64,000 nucleotides of DNA. Origin: an uncultured Bacteroidales bacterium (lineage in GTDB: Bacteria > Bacteroidota > Bacteroidia > Bacteroidales > UBA932). The notes under the pieces were generated by a model. That model searched no databases and was not told the DNA's origin. It saw only the letters and a program-made list of their open reading frames with translations. The translations under genes were made by a program, and so were the position numbers. Where the stretch lies: NCBI GenBank assembly GCA_947303465.1, contig CAMYYI010000002.1, positions 1 to 64,000 of the forward strand, in the 5' to 3' direction. Positions 21,620 to 30,749 of the stretch are shown here, piece after piece (position 1 is the first letter of the stretch; every line of letters begins with the position of its first letter).

Positions 21620-22800
21620 CTGTATAACTTGCCGTGGCAAAGCCGGTAAGACAGGCCGCTGCCACAAGGGCAGGGCTCGTCCGGCGCTACGGGGCGCACC
21701 TTATGTACGCTGTCGAAGAAACGCATGACTTCCTCATTCTCGCTTTCAGACAGTTCCAGGCCGTAAAGGTCCTCCAGATACTCATCCGTTACCGAATACA
21801 GCATGAGCCCGGTCTCGTTTGCGCTATGGCCTTTCAGCAGCCATTTGGGCACTGAATTGGCGTAATCCAGAATGACTTGCGCATACTCCGCAAAACGATC
21901 TATGGTATCCACGTCTTCGGCAGCTGCCGACAGGGGCGACATAAGCATGTCCAGATTGTGGGGATCGGGTTCATACTGGGCGTTCAGCCACACGCTATGA
22001 GCACTGGCGTCAAGGGAATCACCTTCATAACCCAGGTTTGACAGCATGTCTGTCAGGGCCATACCCTCTGGAGTATCCAGTCCGTAGCAGCAGAAAGGAG
22101 CTTTCTCGCCGCAGTTCCTGGCTTTCTCGTGACTGGTTTTGGCATATTTCCGCACCTGCTTGTAGCGCTCGCGGCGTATCTTCATGGTTTCCTCGAAATT
22201 CTCCACATACGGAGAAACCAGATAAGACTCTCCCCTGTACTCCTCCTGATACAGACGCACTACGGGGTGACGGGCTACATTCATGGCGAATTCATGCATC
22301 GCGGTATAATCTTCGAAATCCTCGAAAATGCAGTCCACGAAGGTGCGCAACGGAACAATGCCATATATGTTTACAGCCCCAAAAATAAGGTGTTCCAGAG
22401 CAAATGAACCATCTCTCTCCTTTCTAGAGATAACATTATCTATCTCCTTGGAAATAAGCTCATAAAATGCAGATGGAATACTCAAACTCTGCATATCTTC
22501 ACCGCTTGCCGGTTTGGTAGCGTCAACGAATCTGAGCACCTCTACCACAGAGGGGAAATCGCCGGGAATCATTTCCACCGTATTGCCGGGGCCGGCCTTG
22601 CAGAGAGTCTGCAGAAGCCTTAAATCCTGCTCCATCAGCTTATCCAGCCAAACCTCAGGCGCGGAGAGGTAGGATGCCAGCTTGCGAACAAGCTCTTTCT
22701 TGCGCATGAGGCGTAGGGGCAGCGCGTCGAAGTAATCCAGCGTTGCCTCAATCTCCTCTTGCGAGCGAGTGTTGAGAATGTCGTTTATGGAGCTTTGCAT
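21616..22800 (-). CDS. SEC-C motif domain-containing protein
   Basis: Protein of 394 aa, largely helical and otherwise unrecognised, ending in a SEC-C zinc motif PCPCGSGLSYRLCHGK (CxCx8CH) within the last 20 residues. In SecA this motif binds zinc and SecB; in stand-alone proteins it is a general protein- or nucleic-acid-binding tag, so function is open. The track ORF uses a GTG at 22818, but ATG 22800 (MQSSINDILN) clears the trmO stop at 22812 and is preferred. It lies last in the operon herA-like - M23 - trmO - this gene. Confidence 0.7.
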   Translation of the reverse strand: MQSSINDILNTRSQEEIEATLDYFDALPLRLMRKKELVRKLASYLSAPEVWLDKLMEQDLRLLQTLCKAGPGNTVEMIPGDFPSVVEVLRFVDATKPASGEDMQSLSIPSAFYELISKEIDNVISRKERDGSFALEHLIFGAVNIYGIVPLRTFVDCIFEDFEDYTAMHEFAMNVARHPVVRLYQEEYRGESYLVSPYVENFEETMKIRRERYKQVRKYAKTSHEKARNCGEKAPFCCYGLDTPEGMALTDMLSNLGYEGDSLDASAHSVWLNAQYEPDPHNLDMLMSPLSAAAEDVDTIDRFAEYAQVILDYANSVPKWLLKGHSANETGLMLYSVTDEYLEDLYGLELSESENEEVMRFFDSVHKVRPVAPDEPCPCGSGLSYRLCHGKLYS

Positions 22801-22811
22801 TAGCGGCAAAA

Positions 22812-23474
22812 TTAACACTTTTCCAGAGAAAGCACAAATACTTTGCCCCCGCAGACACGGAATCTGACCTCATAATGCCCGAAACTCATGCCATATATCC
22901 GCTCCGGGTCGTCCTGATAGCCCGGCCTGGGGTCCAGGGAAAGCAGTTGGGACAGAGCCACAGCGCCCTCCGGTCCGAGTTCCGACTCAAGCCTTTCCGG
23001 TATTTCAACCTCCAGCGGCTCCCATGCCCTGGCATCCACAAAACCGCTGCGGGCATCCGGCCGGCTGTCGGCGTATTTCACATATGGCTTGACATCATAA
23101 ATAGGTGTGCCGTCTGCAAGATCCGCTCCGGACACATACAGAACGCCCGGGGCAACTTTCTCCAGTTTGACGCAGGAAAGCCCTATCCCGTTGGGCCTAA
23201 AGGGCGACCGGGAGGCAAATACGCCGACCCTTTCATTGCCCCCGAGCCTTGGAGGACGCACCGTGAGTGAAGCCGGCGACTCAGGATTCAGCGAGAAGCC
23301 CCATAGCAGCCAACAGTAATCGAAACCCTCCAGCCCGCGTACAGCATCCGGAGAATCGTAGGGCCGGATAAAACGCACCTCACCACGCAAGTCGGGGGCG
23401 AGGCCGGACTGACGGGGCACGCCGAACTTTCCTTTCAGCGGCGAACGGAAAAAGGCTACAGGCTCTATTATCAT
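22812..23474 (-). CDS. trmO: tRNA (adenine(37)-N6)-methyltransferase TrmO
   Basis: TsaA/TrmO family protein (220 aa), which N6-methylates t6A37 in tRNA-Thr decoding ACY using AdoMet. The family signature is clear: GKFGVPRQSGLAP near residue 15, then the GVFASRSPFRPNGIGLSCVK block near residue 85, and a YDVKPYVKYADS segment near 125. The C-terminal part matches the usual TrmO tail. The start overlaps the M23 gene stop by 4 bases (ATGA). Confidence 0.9.
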   Translation of the reverse strand: MIIEPVAFFRSPLKGKFGVPRQSGLAPDLRGEVRFIRPYDSPDAVRGLEGFDYCWLLWGFSLNPESPASLTVRPPRLGGNERVGVFASRSPFRPNGIGLSCVKLEKVAPGVLYVSGADLADGTPIYDVKPYVKYADSRPDARSGFVDARAWEPLEVEIPERLESELGPEGAVALSQLLSLDPRPGYQDDPERIYGMSFGHYEVRFRVCGGKVFVLSLEKC

Positions 23475-24688
23475 TGTGCAATTTCCTCAATATAAGCGAA
23501 ATACAGCTTTGCCAGGGAATCCAGGTTCTCTTTCTTCAGCGGCTCTGAGGGCGGCGAGATCATCTTTAGCGGATCCACCGGCGTGCCGTCTTTCCATACC
23601 CTGAAGTCCAGGTGCGGGCCGGTAGAGTGACCTGTGGAGCCCACATATCCTATAGTCTGCCCCTGGGCCACCCGGGCTCCTGTCTTGATGCCGGAAGCAA
23701 ACTTGGAGAGATGCATGTAGCAGGTCTCGTAACCGTTCATGTGGCGTATCTTGATACGGTTTCCTCCCCCGCTGCCGTCCCATCCGCACATAGTTACGGT
23801 ACCGTCTCCTATAGAATGTACGGGTGTGCCGACAGGTGCGGCGTAATCTACCGCGGTATGCGGGCGCACGACACCTGTAATGGGGTGCTTGCGGTGGTAA
23901 GTAAAGCGGCTGCTTATGCGGTTGTATCGCAACGGCGCCTTAAGAAAAGCCTTGCGGAGGCTCTCGCCCTTCTCGTTCCAGTACTTGCCGCCTCCGTCAC
24001 CCTGGTCGAACCGTATCGCCGGAGCATGGAAATCCCCGCTGTCGTACAAGGCAAACTCAATACTGTCTATCCGTACCACTTCGCCCTCACAAACCGTCTG
24101 GTCGAAGATTACCCGGAAACGGTCTCCGCCCTGCAGGCCGAAGAAATTGACCGTCCAGGCATATATATCGGCAAGGTCCACTATGAGCAGGGGCGAGATG
24201 CCGGCGGCAATCATATCATTCCACAGCGAGCTGGTGATAGTCACATCCGCAACCTTGCGTTCCGCAACTACAGGCTTGTCGTACGTCCATGCATGCAGGG
24301 AATCTGCGCACTGGAACACGGTGGAACGTATCCGGTCGTTATGATACACCACATACTCAAGCTTGCGGCCGGAGCTGTCGGCGGAATAATATGCCTCCAC
24401 CGGGTTGCCGGCGCGCATGCGGCGTACATCGAATATGCTGTCGCTGCGGGACACCAGGGTGAGGGCGGCAGAGTGGCCGAGGCCAAGGCGCCCCATAAGG
24501 GAGGTAAACGCCTCTCCTTCACGCACTTTTGTAGAATCGACGGAATAGCGTTCCACAGAGAATCCAAGGGGCGGCAATTTTTCTGTTTGAGCGCCCCCCT
24601 GGTCCTCTGCCACCTTATTCCGGTGGCAGGAAGGTATGAAGCACAGCAGGGCCAGTAAAACGGCCAGGATAAGGCTACTGCGCTTCAT
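23471..24688 (-). CDS. M23 family metallopeptidase, lipoprotein
   Basis: Peptidoglycan endopeptidase-like protein of 405 aa. It has a lipoprotein signal with lipobox FIPSC at cysteine 21, so it is membrane-anchored in the periplasm. An N-terminal LysM- or OapA-like region (VRRMRAGNPVEAYYSAD) precedes the LAS-type peptidase domain (about residues 270-375) with the zinc ligands in HPITGVVRPHTAVDYAAP and GPHLDFRVWK. It probably cleaves peptide cross-links or regulates an amidase. It starts 1 base after the ATPase gene stop and overlaps trmO by 4 bases. Confidence 0.9.
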   Translation of the reverse strand: MKRSSLILAVLLALLCFIPSCHRNKVAEDQGGAQTEKLPPLGFSVERYSVDSTKVREGEAFTSLMGRLGLGHSAALTLVSRSDSIFDVRRMRAGNPVEAYYSADSSGRKLEYVVYHNDRIRSTVFQCADSLHAWTYDKPVVAERKVADVTITSSLWNDMIAAGISPLLIVDLADIYAWTVNFFGLQGGDRFRVIFDQTVCEGEVVRIDSIEFALYDSGDFHAPAIRFDQGDGGGKYWNEKGESLRKAFLKAPLRYNRISSRFTYHRKHPITGVVRPHTAVDYAAPVGTPVHSIGDGTVTMCGWDGSGGGNRIKIRHMNGYETCYMHLSKFASGIKTGARVAQGQTIGYVGSTGHSTGPHLDFRVWKDGTPVDPLKMISPPSEPLKKENLDSLAKLYFAYIEEIAQ

Positions 24689-24689
24689 T

Positions 24690-26351
24690 CTACTTTACAA
24701 GATTGCCCAGGATACTGCGGGACAGCTCTTTGGCTATGGTGTTGGTGGCGCTGCGGGTTGCCTTGTTAACCGCTTTCTGTGCAGTAGAGGTCTTGGATGT
24801 CTTCTTTTTGGTCCCTGTGACTTTAGATGAAATTGAATCTGCCAGAGCGGCCGCGGCAACGCCGGTAACCGCCGTGAACACAGACTTCAGCACTTTGCCT
24901 CCCAGTCCGTTGGACTTCTTTTTCGCCGCCGCCTTTTCAGCTTTCTCAGCCTCCCTTGCTATGCGGGCTTCTTCTTTGGCCAGGCGAGCTTCTTCTTTAG
25001 CCTGCACCGCAGCCTGGCGCTCAGCCTCGGCCTTCGCCTCGTTTTCCGCCTTTATCCGCTCGGCTTCTATCGTTGCAGCGGTAATTATTTCATACGCGCT
25101 TTCGCGGTCGACTGCGTGGTCGTAGCGGCCGAAGAGGCGGCTGCGCTTGATTATTTCCTCCCTCTGGTTCACGGAAATCGCTCCAATCTGGCTCAAAGGG
25201 AAGAGTATCTTGGCGCGTTCTACCATAGCGGGCGTGCCCTTTTCGTCCAGAAAAGACACCAGGGCTTCGCCGGTGCCGAGCTCCAGAAGGGTGTCGTAGG
25301 TCTTGAATGCAGGATTGGGCCTGAAAGTATCGGCGGCCACTTTCACCGCCTTCTGGTCCTGCGGACTGTATGCACGCAGGGCGTGCTGTACCCTGTTGCC
25401 AAGCTGTCCTAGTATGTCGGACGGAATGTCCGTAGGGCTTTGGGTAACGAAGTAGATGCCAACCCCCTTGGAACGTATAAGTCGGATAACCTGCTCAATC
25501 TTATCGGTAAGGGCCTTTGACGTACCCTCGAAGAGCATATGTGCCTCGTCGAAGAAGAATACCAGCTTGGGCAGATCCATGTCTCCGACCTCGGGAAGCG
25601 TAGCGTACAGCTCGGACAGCAGCCAGAGCAGGAAGGTGGAATAAAGCTTCGGCTGCAGCATCAGCCTGTCGGCCGCAAGCACGTTCATTATGCCTTTTCC
25701 GCCCTCGCACTGAAGGAGATCGTAGATGTCGAAGTCCGGCTCTCCGAAAAACTTCTCGGCTCCCTGGTTCTCCAGAGCGAGCAGGGCACGCTGTATGGCG
25801 CCAATGGAGGCGGCGGTTACAAATCCGTATTGGGTTGTATACTCTGCCGCGTTCTGCCCCACAAAGTTGAGCATGGCGCGAAGATCCTTCAAGTCTATGA
25901 GCAACAGGCCGTTATCGTCAGCTATCTTAAAGACTATATTAAGTACTCCGGTCTGGGTTTCGTTCAGATCCATCAGGCGCCCGAGCATATCGGGGCCCAT
26001 GCGCGAAATGGTACTGCGCATGGGATGGCCCTGCTCTCCGTAAACATCGAAGAAGCGCACGGGGCAGGGCCCGAAGGCAGGATTCACGATTCCGAACTCG
26101 GCGCAGCGTTTTTCGATGAAACCGCTCATGCTTCCGGCCTGGCTGATGCCGCTCAGGTCGCCTTTCATGTCGGCCATGAAACAGGGCACGCCGGCCTGGC
26201 AGAAGGTTTCTGCAAGCACTTGCAGGGTAACTGTTTTACCGGTACCGGTGGCGCCGGCTATAAGGCCATGGCGGTTTGCCATCTTTCCAGTTATGCTGAT
26301 GGGGCCATTGGGGCCGTGAGCTACGTAGAGCCCGTTGTCTGAGGTGAACAT
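24690..26351 (-). CDS. HerA-like/DUF853 P-loop ATPase (YjgR family)
   Basis: ATPase of 553 aa with Walker A GATGTGKTVTLQV near residue 34, Walker B LVFFFDEAHMLF near residue 250 and a QSPTDIPSDILGQLGNRVQH block near 300, as in the DUF853/YjgR branch of the HerA-FtsK superfamily. After about residue 425 comes a long charged alanine/glutamate/lysine-rich coiled coil (EAERIKAENEAKAEAERQA) and a basic tail, an extension that may mediate oligomerisation or DNA contact. Its role is not established. The 671-residue track ORF starts far upstream and runs antisense through the FAD gene; ATG 26351 gives the family N-terminus MFTSDNGLYVAHG. Confidence 0.85.
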   Translation of the reverse strand: MFTSDNGLYVAHGPNGPISITGKMANRHGLIAGATGTGKTVTLQVLAETFCQAGVPCFMADMKGDLSGISQAGSMSGFIEKRCAEFGIVNPAFGPCPVRFFDVYGEQGHPMRSTISRMGPDMLGRLMDLNETQTGVLNIVFKIADDNGLLLIDLKDLRAMLNFVGQNAAEYTTQYGFVTAASIGAIQRALLALENQGAEKFFGEPDFDIYDLLQCEGGKGIMNVLAADRLMLQPKLYSTFLLWLLSELYATLPEVGDMDLPKLVFFFDEAHMLFEGTSKALTDKIEQVIRLIRSKGVGIYFVTQSPTDIPSDILGQLGNRVQHALRAYSPQDQKAVKVAADTFRPNPAFKTYDTLLELGTGEALVSFLDEKGTPAMVERAKILFPLSQIGAISVNQREEIIKRSRLFGRYDHAVDRESAYEIITAATIEAERIKAENEAKAEAERQAAVQAKEEARLAKEEARIAREAEKAEKAAAKKKSNGLGGKVLKSVFTAVTGVAAAALADSISSKVTGTKKKTSKTSTAQKAVNKATRSATNTIAKELSRSILGNLVK

Positions 26352-26369
26352 TTCGTATGTGATTTTTGG

Positions 26370-26388
26370 CAAATATAGCTTATATTTG
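26370..26388. promoter_or_regulatory. Face-to-face divergent -7 boxes between the ATPase and FAD genes
   Basis: The minus-strand box TATATTTG (26377-26370) serves the ATPase gene and the plus-strand box TATATTTG (26381-26388) serves the FAD gene. They are only 3 bases apart, both perfect to the Bacteroidota -7 consensus, and each is followed by a start codon about 18 bases on. Polymerase could hardly occupy both at once. Confidence 0.55.
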
Positions 26389-26406
26389 TGGAAAAACATA
26401 CGGAAT

Positions 26407-28263
26407 ATGAAGTTTGCATACAGGCTTGCGGCTCTCTTGCTGCTGTTTATCAATCCTCTCGCCGGAATGGCCCAGGAAATGCTCACCGAGCAGAATTCCC
26501 GCATAATTAACGAAGTTACCCTTGAGGGCGACTTCATCGTCGCCGGCGGCGGTCTGGCCGGTGTTTGCGCTGCCGTCTCGGCGGCCAGGCACGGTTCCAA
26601 TGTAATTCTGGTACAAGACCGCCCGGTGCTTGGAGGCAATGCATCCAGCGAAATGCGAATGGGTATAGTGGGCGTGCTCAAGGACCAATATTCGGAAGCT
26701 GGCATCCTGGAGGAGATGCAGCTCAGGAATTTCTATTTCAATCCGCTCCAACGCTACACCATGTGGGACGACGTAATCTACTCCACCGTCGTAAGCGAGC
26801 CTCGTATCAAGCTGCTGCTGAACACTTCTGTAGAAGACGTGGTGATGGACGGCGAGCGTATTGCCGCCATAAAGTGCTGGAATTCCAACGCTTACACCAA
26901 GTACCTTATCAAGGGCAAGTTGTTTGCGGACTGCACCGGCGACGGCATCCTGAGGCTTTCCGGAGCGAAATTCCGCCGCGGCCGCGAGTTCCCCGAAGAG
27001 TTCGGGGAGAACTGCCTGCATGAGGGCGGCGACAGCCACACCATGGGCAACTCAATTCTGCTGCAATTGCGCAAGACAGAAGAAGACCATCCTTTCATCG
27101 CCCCTGACTGGGCATACCACTTCACGGACGACGACTTCGATTATGAAAGGCCCAAGTCCACCATACCCGGCGTCAAATTCAATTATAAGAGGATTTACAG
27201 CCCCAAGGACAACAACTTCTGGTGGATAGAATTCGGCGGCCTGTACGATACTATTTTCGATGCTCCCGATATCCAGTTCGAGCTTAAGCGCATCGCCTAC
27301 GGCATCTGGGAGTATATGAAGAACCATCCGGACGGACGCTGCAAGGGCTATGAACTCGACTGGATAGGCTCCCTGCCGGGCAAGCGCGAGTCTACCCGTT
27401 TCATCGGGCCTCATATCCTCACGCAGAACGACGTGCTGGACGGCGGTCATTTCGAGGACGTCGTCGCCTATGGCGGCTGGTCCCTGGACGACCACGATCC
27501 GGAAGCCTTCCATAAGAAAGGACGCATCAGCGTGGAATACAAGTGCCCCGACTGGTTCGGCATCCCTTTCGACTGCCTGTATTCGGTTAACGTTCCCAAC
27601 CTGATGTTTGCGGGGCGCGACATTTCCTGCACGCATATGGGACTTTCCGCCACCCGCGTTATGGCAACCACTGCTCTTTTGGGGCAGGCCTGCGGTACCG
27701 GTGCTGCCGTGGCGATAGAGAAGGGCGTTACGCCTGCACAGGTGCGTGCCGACTACATAGGTCTGGTGCAGGATATGCTGGAGGACGATGACTGCCTGCT
27801 TCCCTACCGCTGGCGCAAGCCTTCGGCGCTGACGATGAGTGCAAAGACGGCTCCGGAGTGTGAAGTCCTGCGCAACGGCATCGACCGCAAGTGGGACGGA
27901 GAGGACAACGGCGTCTGGATTGCACCGGGCGACGGAACCATCGAGTATTCCTGGAAGAAACCCGTCACCATCAGCGGCGCACGTCTCATCTTCGACTCCA
28001 TGTTCAAGGTGCGCAGCAAGCGCATGCGCAAGCTGGAGGCCACCACCGAGCGGGTTGCAGTTCCCGCGCCCATCGCCAAGTCCTACCGCATCGAGGTCAA
28101 GCTGAAAAAGGGCCCCTGGACTACCGTGTATGAATGCCCGCTGAACTACCAGCGCCTTAACAAGATCTCCTTCGACCCCGTTCAGGCAAGCGCAGTCCGA
28201 GTCATCGTCACCGACACCTGGGGCGCCGAAAAGGCCCACCTCTTCGCCTTCGACGTAATCTGA
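26407..28263 (+). CDS. Secreted FAD-dependent oxidoreductase with C-terminal sugar-binding-like domain
   Basis: Protein of 618 aa from ATG 26407. A signal peptide (MKFAYRLAALLLLFINPLAGMAQ) is followed by a FAD-binding Rossmann fold with DFIVAGGGLAGVCAAVSAARHG near residue 40 and RPVLGGNASSEMRMG near 73, as in the FAD_oxidored family common in Bacteroidota glycan loci. CTHMGLSATRVMATTALLGQ near residue 410 is the second cofactor-contacting block. After about residue 480 a beta-rich domain (WDGEDNGVWIAPGDGTIEYSW) resembles an F5/8-type carbohydrate-binding module. Substrate unknown. The track's earlier start at 26335 lies in the promoter region and would abolish the signal peptide. Confidence 0.85.
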   Translation: MKFAYRLAALLLLFINPLAGMAQEMLTEQNSRIINEVTLEGDFIVAGGGLAGVCAAVSAARHGSNVILVQDRPVLGGNASSEMRMGIVGVLKDQYSEAGILEEMQLRNFYFNPLQRYTMWDDVIYSTVVSEPRIKLLLNTSVEDVVMDGERIAAIKCWNSNAYTKYLIKGKLFADCTGDGILRLSGAKFRRGREFPEEFGENCLHEGGDSHTMGNSILLQLRKTEEDHPFIAPDWAYHFTDDDFDYERPKSTIPGVKFNYKRIYSPKDNNFWWIEFGGLYDTIFDAPDIQFELKRIAYGIWEYMKNHPDGRCKGYELDWIGSLPGKRESTRFIGPHILTQNDVLDGGHFEDVVAYGGWSLDDHDPEAFHKKGRISVEYKCPDWFGIPFDCLYSVNVPNLMFAGRDISCTHMGLSATRVMATTALLGQACGTGAAVAIEKGVTPAQVRADYIGLVQDMLEDDDCLLPYRWRKPSALTMSAKTAPECEVLRNGIDRKWDGEDNGVWIAPGDGTIEYSWKKPVTISGARLIFDSMFKVRSKRMRKLEATTERVAVPAPIAKSYRIEVKLKKGPWTTVYECPLNYQRLNKISFDPVQASAVRVIVTDTWGAEKAHLFAFDVI

Positions 28264-28279
28264 TTACCCCTGTCGCCGT

Positions 28280-28365
28280 GCGGCGGGACGAACATCTGGC
28301 TCATACTACAAAATTGCTTCGGCTACCCTCGCAATTTCAAAATCGCCAGACGTTCGTCCCGCCGC
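28280..28365. repeat. Palindromic element E downstream of the FAD gene (86 bp)
   Basis: Inverted arms of 21 bases (28280-28300 and 28345-28365) match at 20 positions; they begin GCGGCGGGACGAAC. The loop holds an inner stem AAATTGC/GCAATTT at 28311-28337. It starts 17 bases after the FAD stop, so it could terminate transcription, but there is no T-run and the size and nested arms resemble the coding-region elements at 32162 and 39551. Confidence 0.65.
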
Positions 28366-28416
28366 TCCAGCTATGCAGAGCTATACTCTCCCCTGAGGAG
28401 CAGGGGGATAGCTGCT

Positions 28417-28456
28417 AACAACAATGGCCGTCCCCGCCGCTGTTGATATTGTTGTT
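28417..28456. repeat. Inverted repeat upstream of nrdD
   Basis: Perfect 9-base arms AACAACAAT / ATTGTTGTT around a GC-rich 22-base loop, about 45 bases before the predicted nrdD -7 box. It could be a terminator remnant, or an operator for the oxygen- or nucleotide-responsive control expected of nrdD. No NrdR box was recognised. Confidence 0.4.
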
Positions 28457-28499
28457 GATAACTTCTCGTGCGAATTCCGTTTTTAGGTTTTCTTATGGC

Positions 28500-28507
28500 T
28501 AAATTTG
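28500..28507 (+). promoter_or_regulatory. Predicted -7 box of nrdDG
   Basis: TAAATTTG matches the Bacteroidota -7 consensus and lies 40 bases before the nrdD ATG. The T-rich run TTTTTAGGTTTT just upstream may supply a weak -33 element. Confidence 0.5.
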
Positions 28508-28547
28508 TAATCCGAAAATAACCAACGATTCTAACAGAAAACCAATA

Positions 28548-30749
28548 ATGGACGTACGAAAAACCAACGGCTCGATTGAAGAGTATGATAAAGCCAAACT
28601 GGCCCGTGGTATACATGAGGCCTATAAGACTGCAGGACAGTATTGCGATGACGCCATAGTCGTCTCCATAATTAATAACCTTTACATCTACGACGGCATT
28701 TACAGCAGCGAGATACGCCGCCAGGTAGAGGAATCCCTGATGTCCATCAACAAGAAGGTCGCCCTCGCTTACATTGAGAAATTCGACGCGGACCTCGACC
28801 TCCGCAAGAAGCGCGACTTCATCAAGGACTATATCAAGGCTTCCAACGCCGCCTCCGGCTCCAAGTTCGACGCCAATGCCAACGTCACCCGCAAGAACAT
28901 CGTGACTCTTGGCAACGAGCTCTACAAGGAGAACAACATCAAGCAGAACCGCTACATCATGTGCGACAAGATCAAGACGCTCTACGGGCGCCATCTTGCC
29001 GACCAGTACCTCAAGGACCTCAATTCCCACATTCTTTACAAGCACGACGAGAGCGGTACTCCCGGATTCCCTTACTGCGTGGCCATTACCATGTATCCTT
29101 TCCTGGTGAGCGGCCTCAAGGAGCTGGGAGGGGTATCCATAGCACCTACTGACCTCAAGAGCTTCTGCGGCGAGTTCATCAACCTCGTATATTCCGTTTC
29201 TTCCCAGTTCATGGGCGCAGTGGCCACTCCTGAGTTCCTGATGTACCTGGACTATTTCATCCGCAAGGATTACGGCGACGATTACCTCGAACACCTCGAT
29301 GATGTTGTTGAACTGAACGTTAAGAAGAGGACTCTTATCAAGGTCATCGACAACTACTTCCAGCAGGTGGTCCACTCCATGAACATGCCTGCCGGCAACC
29401 GCGGATACCAGACAGTGTTCTGGAATATCGGCTACTTCGACAAGCCTTACTTCGAGGGCGTTTTCGGAGACTTCCGCTTCCCCGACGGCACCGCTCCCAA
29501 GTGGGAGACCCTGGACTGGCTTCAGAGGCATTTCATGAACTGGTTCAACGAAGAGCGCAACCACTACATCCTCACCTTCCCCGTGGAGACCATGGCCCTG
29601 CTGACCGACGGCGGAGACGACTTTGCAGACAAGGATTATGCAGACTTCACGGCCGAGATGTGGTCCAAGGGACACAGTTTCTTCTGCTACCTTTCCAACA
29701 GCCCGGATTCCCTTTCCAGCTGCTGCCGCCTGCGTAATTCCCTCAAGGACATGGAGGACGCAAGTCACAACCATACGACCCACCAGTATTCCATGGGTAC
29801 CGCTTCCGTGAGCACCGGATCCAAGTCGGTCATGACCATCAATCTCAACCGGCTCATCCAGGATTCCGTCCGCCGCTACTTCGCCGAGAGGCGCGGGGTG
29901 CATCTGGAGGCAGGAAAGCCCCTCAATCCGGTAAGCAATTTCTACGATAAGGACGACCTGTTCACCAACTTCATCGCCAAGGACATCCGCGAGATGACCG
30001 AGCGCGTTCACAAGTACCAGATTGCCTTCAACGAGATTATCAAGGACTTCCTGAAGGCGGAGATGCTGGATGTGTACAAGGCGGGATTCATCGACATGAA
30101 GCGCCAGTACCTTACCGTAGGCGTGAACGGCCTCACCGAGGCTGCAGAGTTCCTGGGCCTGGAAGTGTCTCCCAATCCCGAGTACGGTGCCTTCGTGAAC
30201 ACCATCCTCGAAACCATCAACGTCGCCAACCGCAAGGACAAGACTCCCGACGCCATGTTCAACACCGAGTTCGTACCCGCCGAGAACCTGGCAGCCAAGA
30301 ACTACAAGTGGGACAAGAAGGACGGCTACTTCGTATCCGAAAAGCACAACCTCTACAGCTCCTACTTCTATAATCCTGAGGATGTGAACGTGTCCATGAT
30401 AGACAAGTTCAAACTCCATGGAGAAGACTTCGTGAAGTATCTGGACGGCGGTTCCGCTCTCCATATGAACATTGCCGAGCACCTGTCCAAGGACCAGTAC
30501 CGCCAGCTCCTCAAGGTAGCGGCCCACTACGGCACCAACTACTTTACCTTCAACTGCCGCAACACGGTATGCAACGACTGTGGATACATCAGCAAGGACA
30601 CCCTTACCAAATGTCCCAAGTGCGGCAGTGAAAACCTTGATTATCTGACCCGCGTAATCGGTTACCTGAAGCGTATTTCCTCGTTCGCCGAGCCTCGTCA
30701 GATAGAAGCCGAGAAACGCTTCTACACGCCTAAGGAGAAGGATGCTTAA
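28548..30749 (+). CDS. nrdD: Anaerobic ribonucleoside-triphosphate reductase
   Basis: Class III glycyl-radical ribonucleotide reductase (733 aa) making dNTPs without oxygen. An N-terminal ATP-cone (KTNGSIEEYDKAKLARGIHE, residues 4-90) provides allosteric activity control. The catalytic barrel follows, and the C-terminal zinc site is CNDCGY...CPKCGS near residues 671-693 with the glycyl-radical loop RVIGYLKR, glycine at about residue 704. It overlaps the activase gene nrdG by 8 bases. The 850-residue antisense ORF at 28371-30923 is a codon-bias shadow. Presence of nrdDG implies an anaerobic or microaerobic lifestyle. Confidence 0.96.
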   Translation: MDVRKTNGSIEEYDKAKLARGIHEAYKTAGQYCDDAIVVSIINNLYIYDGIYSSEIRRQVEESLMSINKKVALAYIEKFDADLDLRKKRDFIKDYIKASNAASGSKFDANANVTRKNIVTLGNELYKENNIKQNRYIMCDKIKTLYGRHLADQYLKDLNSHILYKHDESGTPGFPYCVAITMYPFLVSGLKELGGVSIAPTDLKSFCGEFINLVYSVSSQFMGAVATPEFLMYLDYFIRKDYGDDYLEHLDDVVELNVKKRTLIKVIDNYFQQVVHSMNMPAGNRGYQTVFWNIGYFDKPYFEGVFGDFRFPDGTAPKWETLDWLQRHFMNWFNEERNHYILTFPVETMALLTDGGDDFADKDYADFTAEMWSKGHSFFCYLSNSPDSLSSCCRLRNSLKDMEDASHNHTTHQYSMGTASVSTGSKSVMTINLNRLIQDSVRRYFAERRGVHLEAGKPLNPVSNFYDKDDLFTNFIAKDIREMTERVHKYQIAFNEIIKDFLKAEMLDVYKAGFIDMKRQYLTVGVNGLTEAAEFLGLEVSPNPEYGAFVNTILETINVANRKDKTPDAMFNTEFVPAENLAAKNYKWDKKDGYFVSEKHNLYSSYFYNPEDVNVSMIDKFKLHGEDFVKYLDGGSALHMNIAEHLSKDQYRQLLKVAAHYGTNYFTFNCRNTVCNDCGYISKDTLTKCPKCGSENLDYLTRVIGYLKRISSFAEPRQIEAEKRFYTPKEKDA

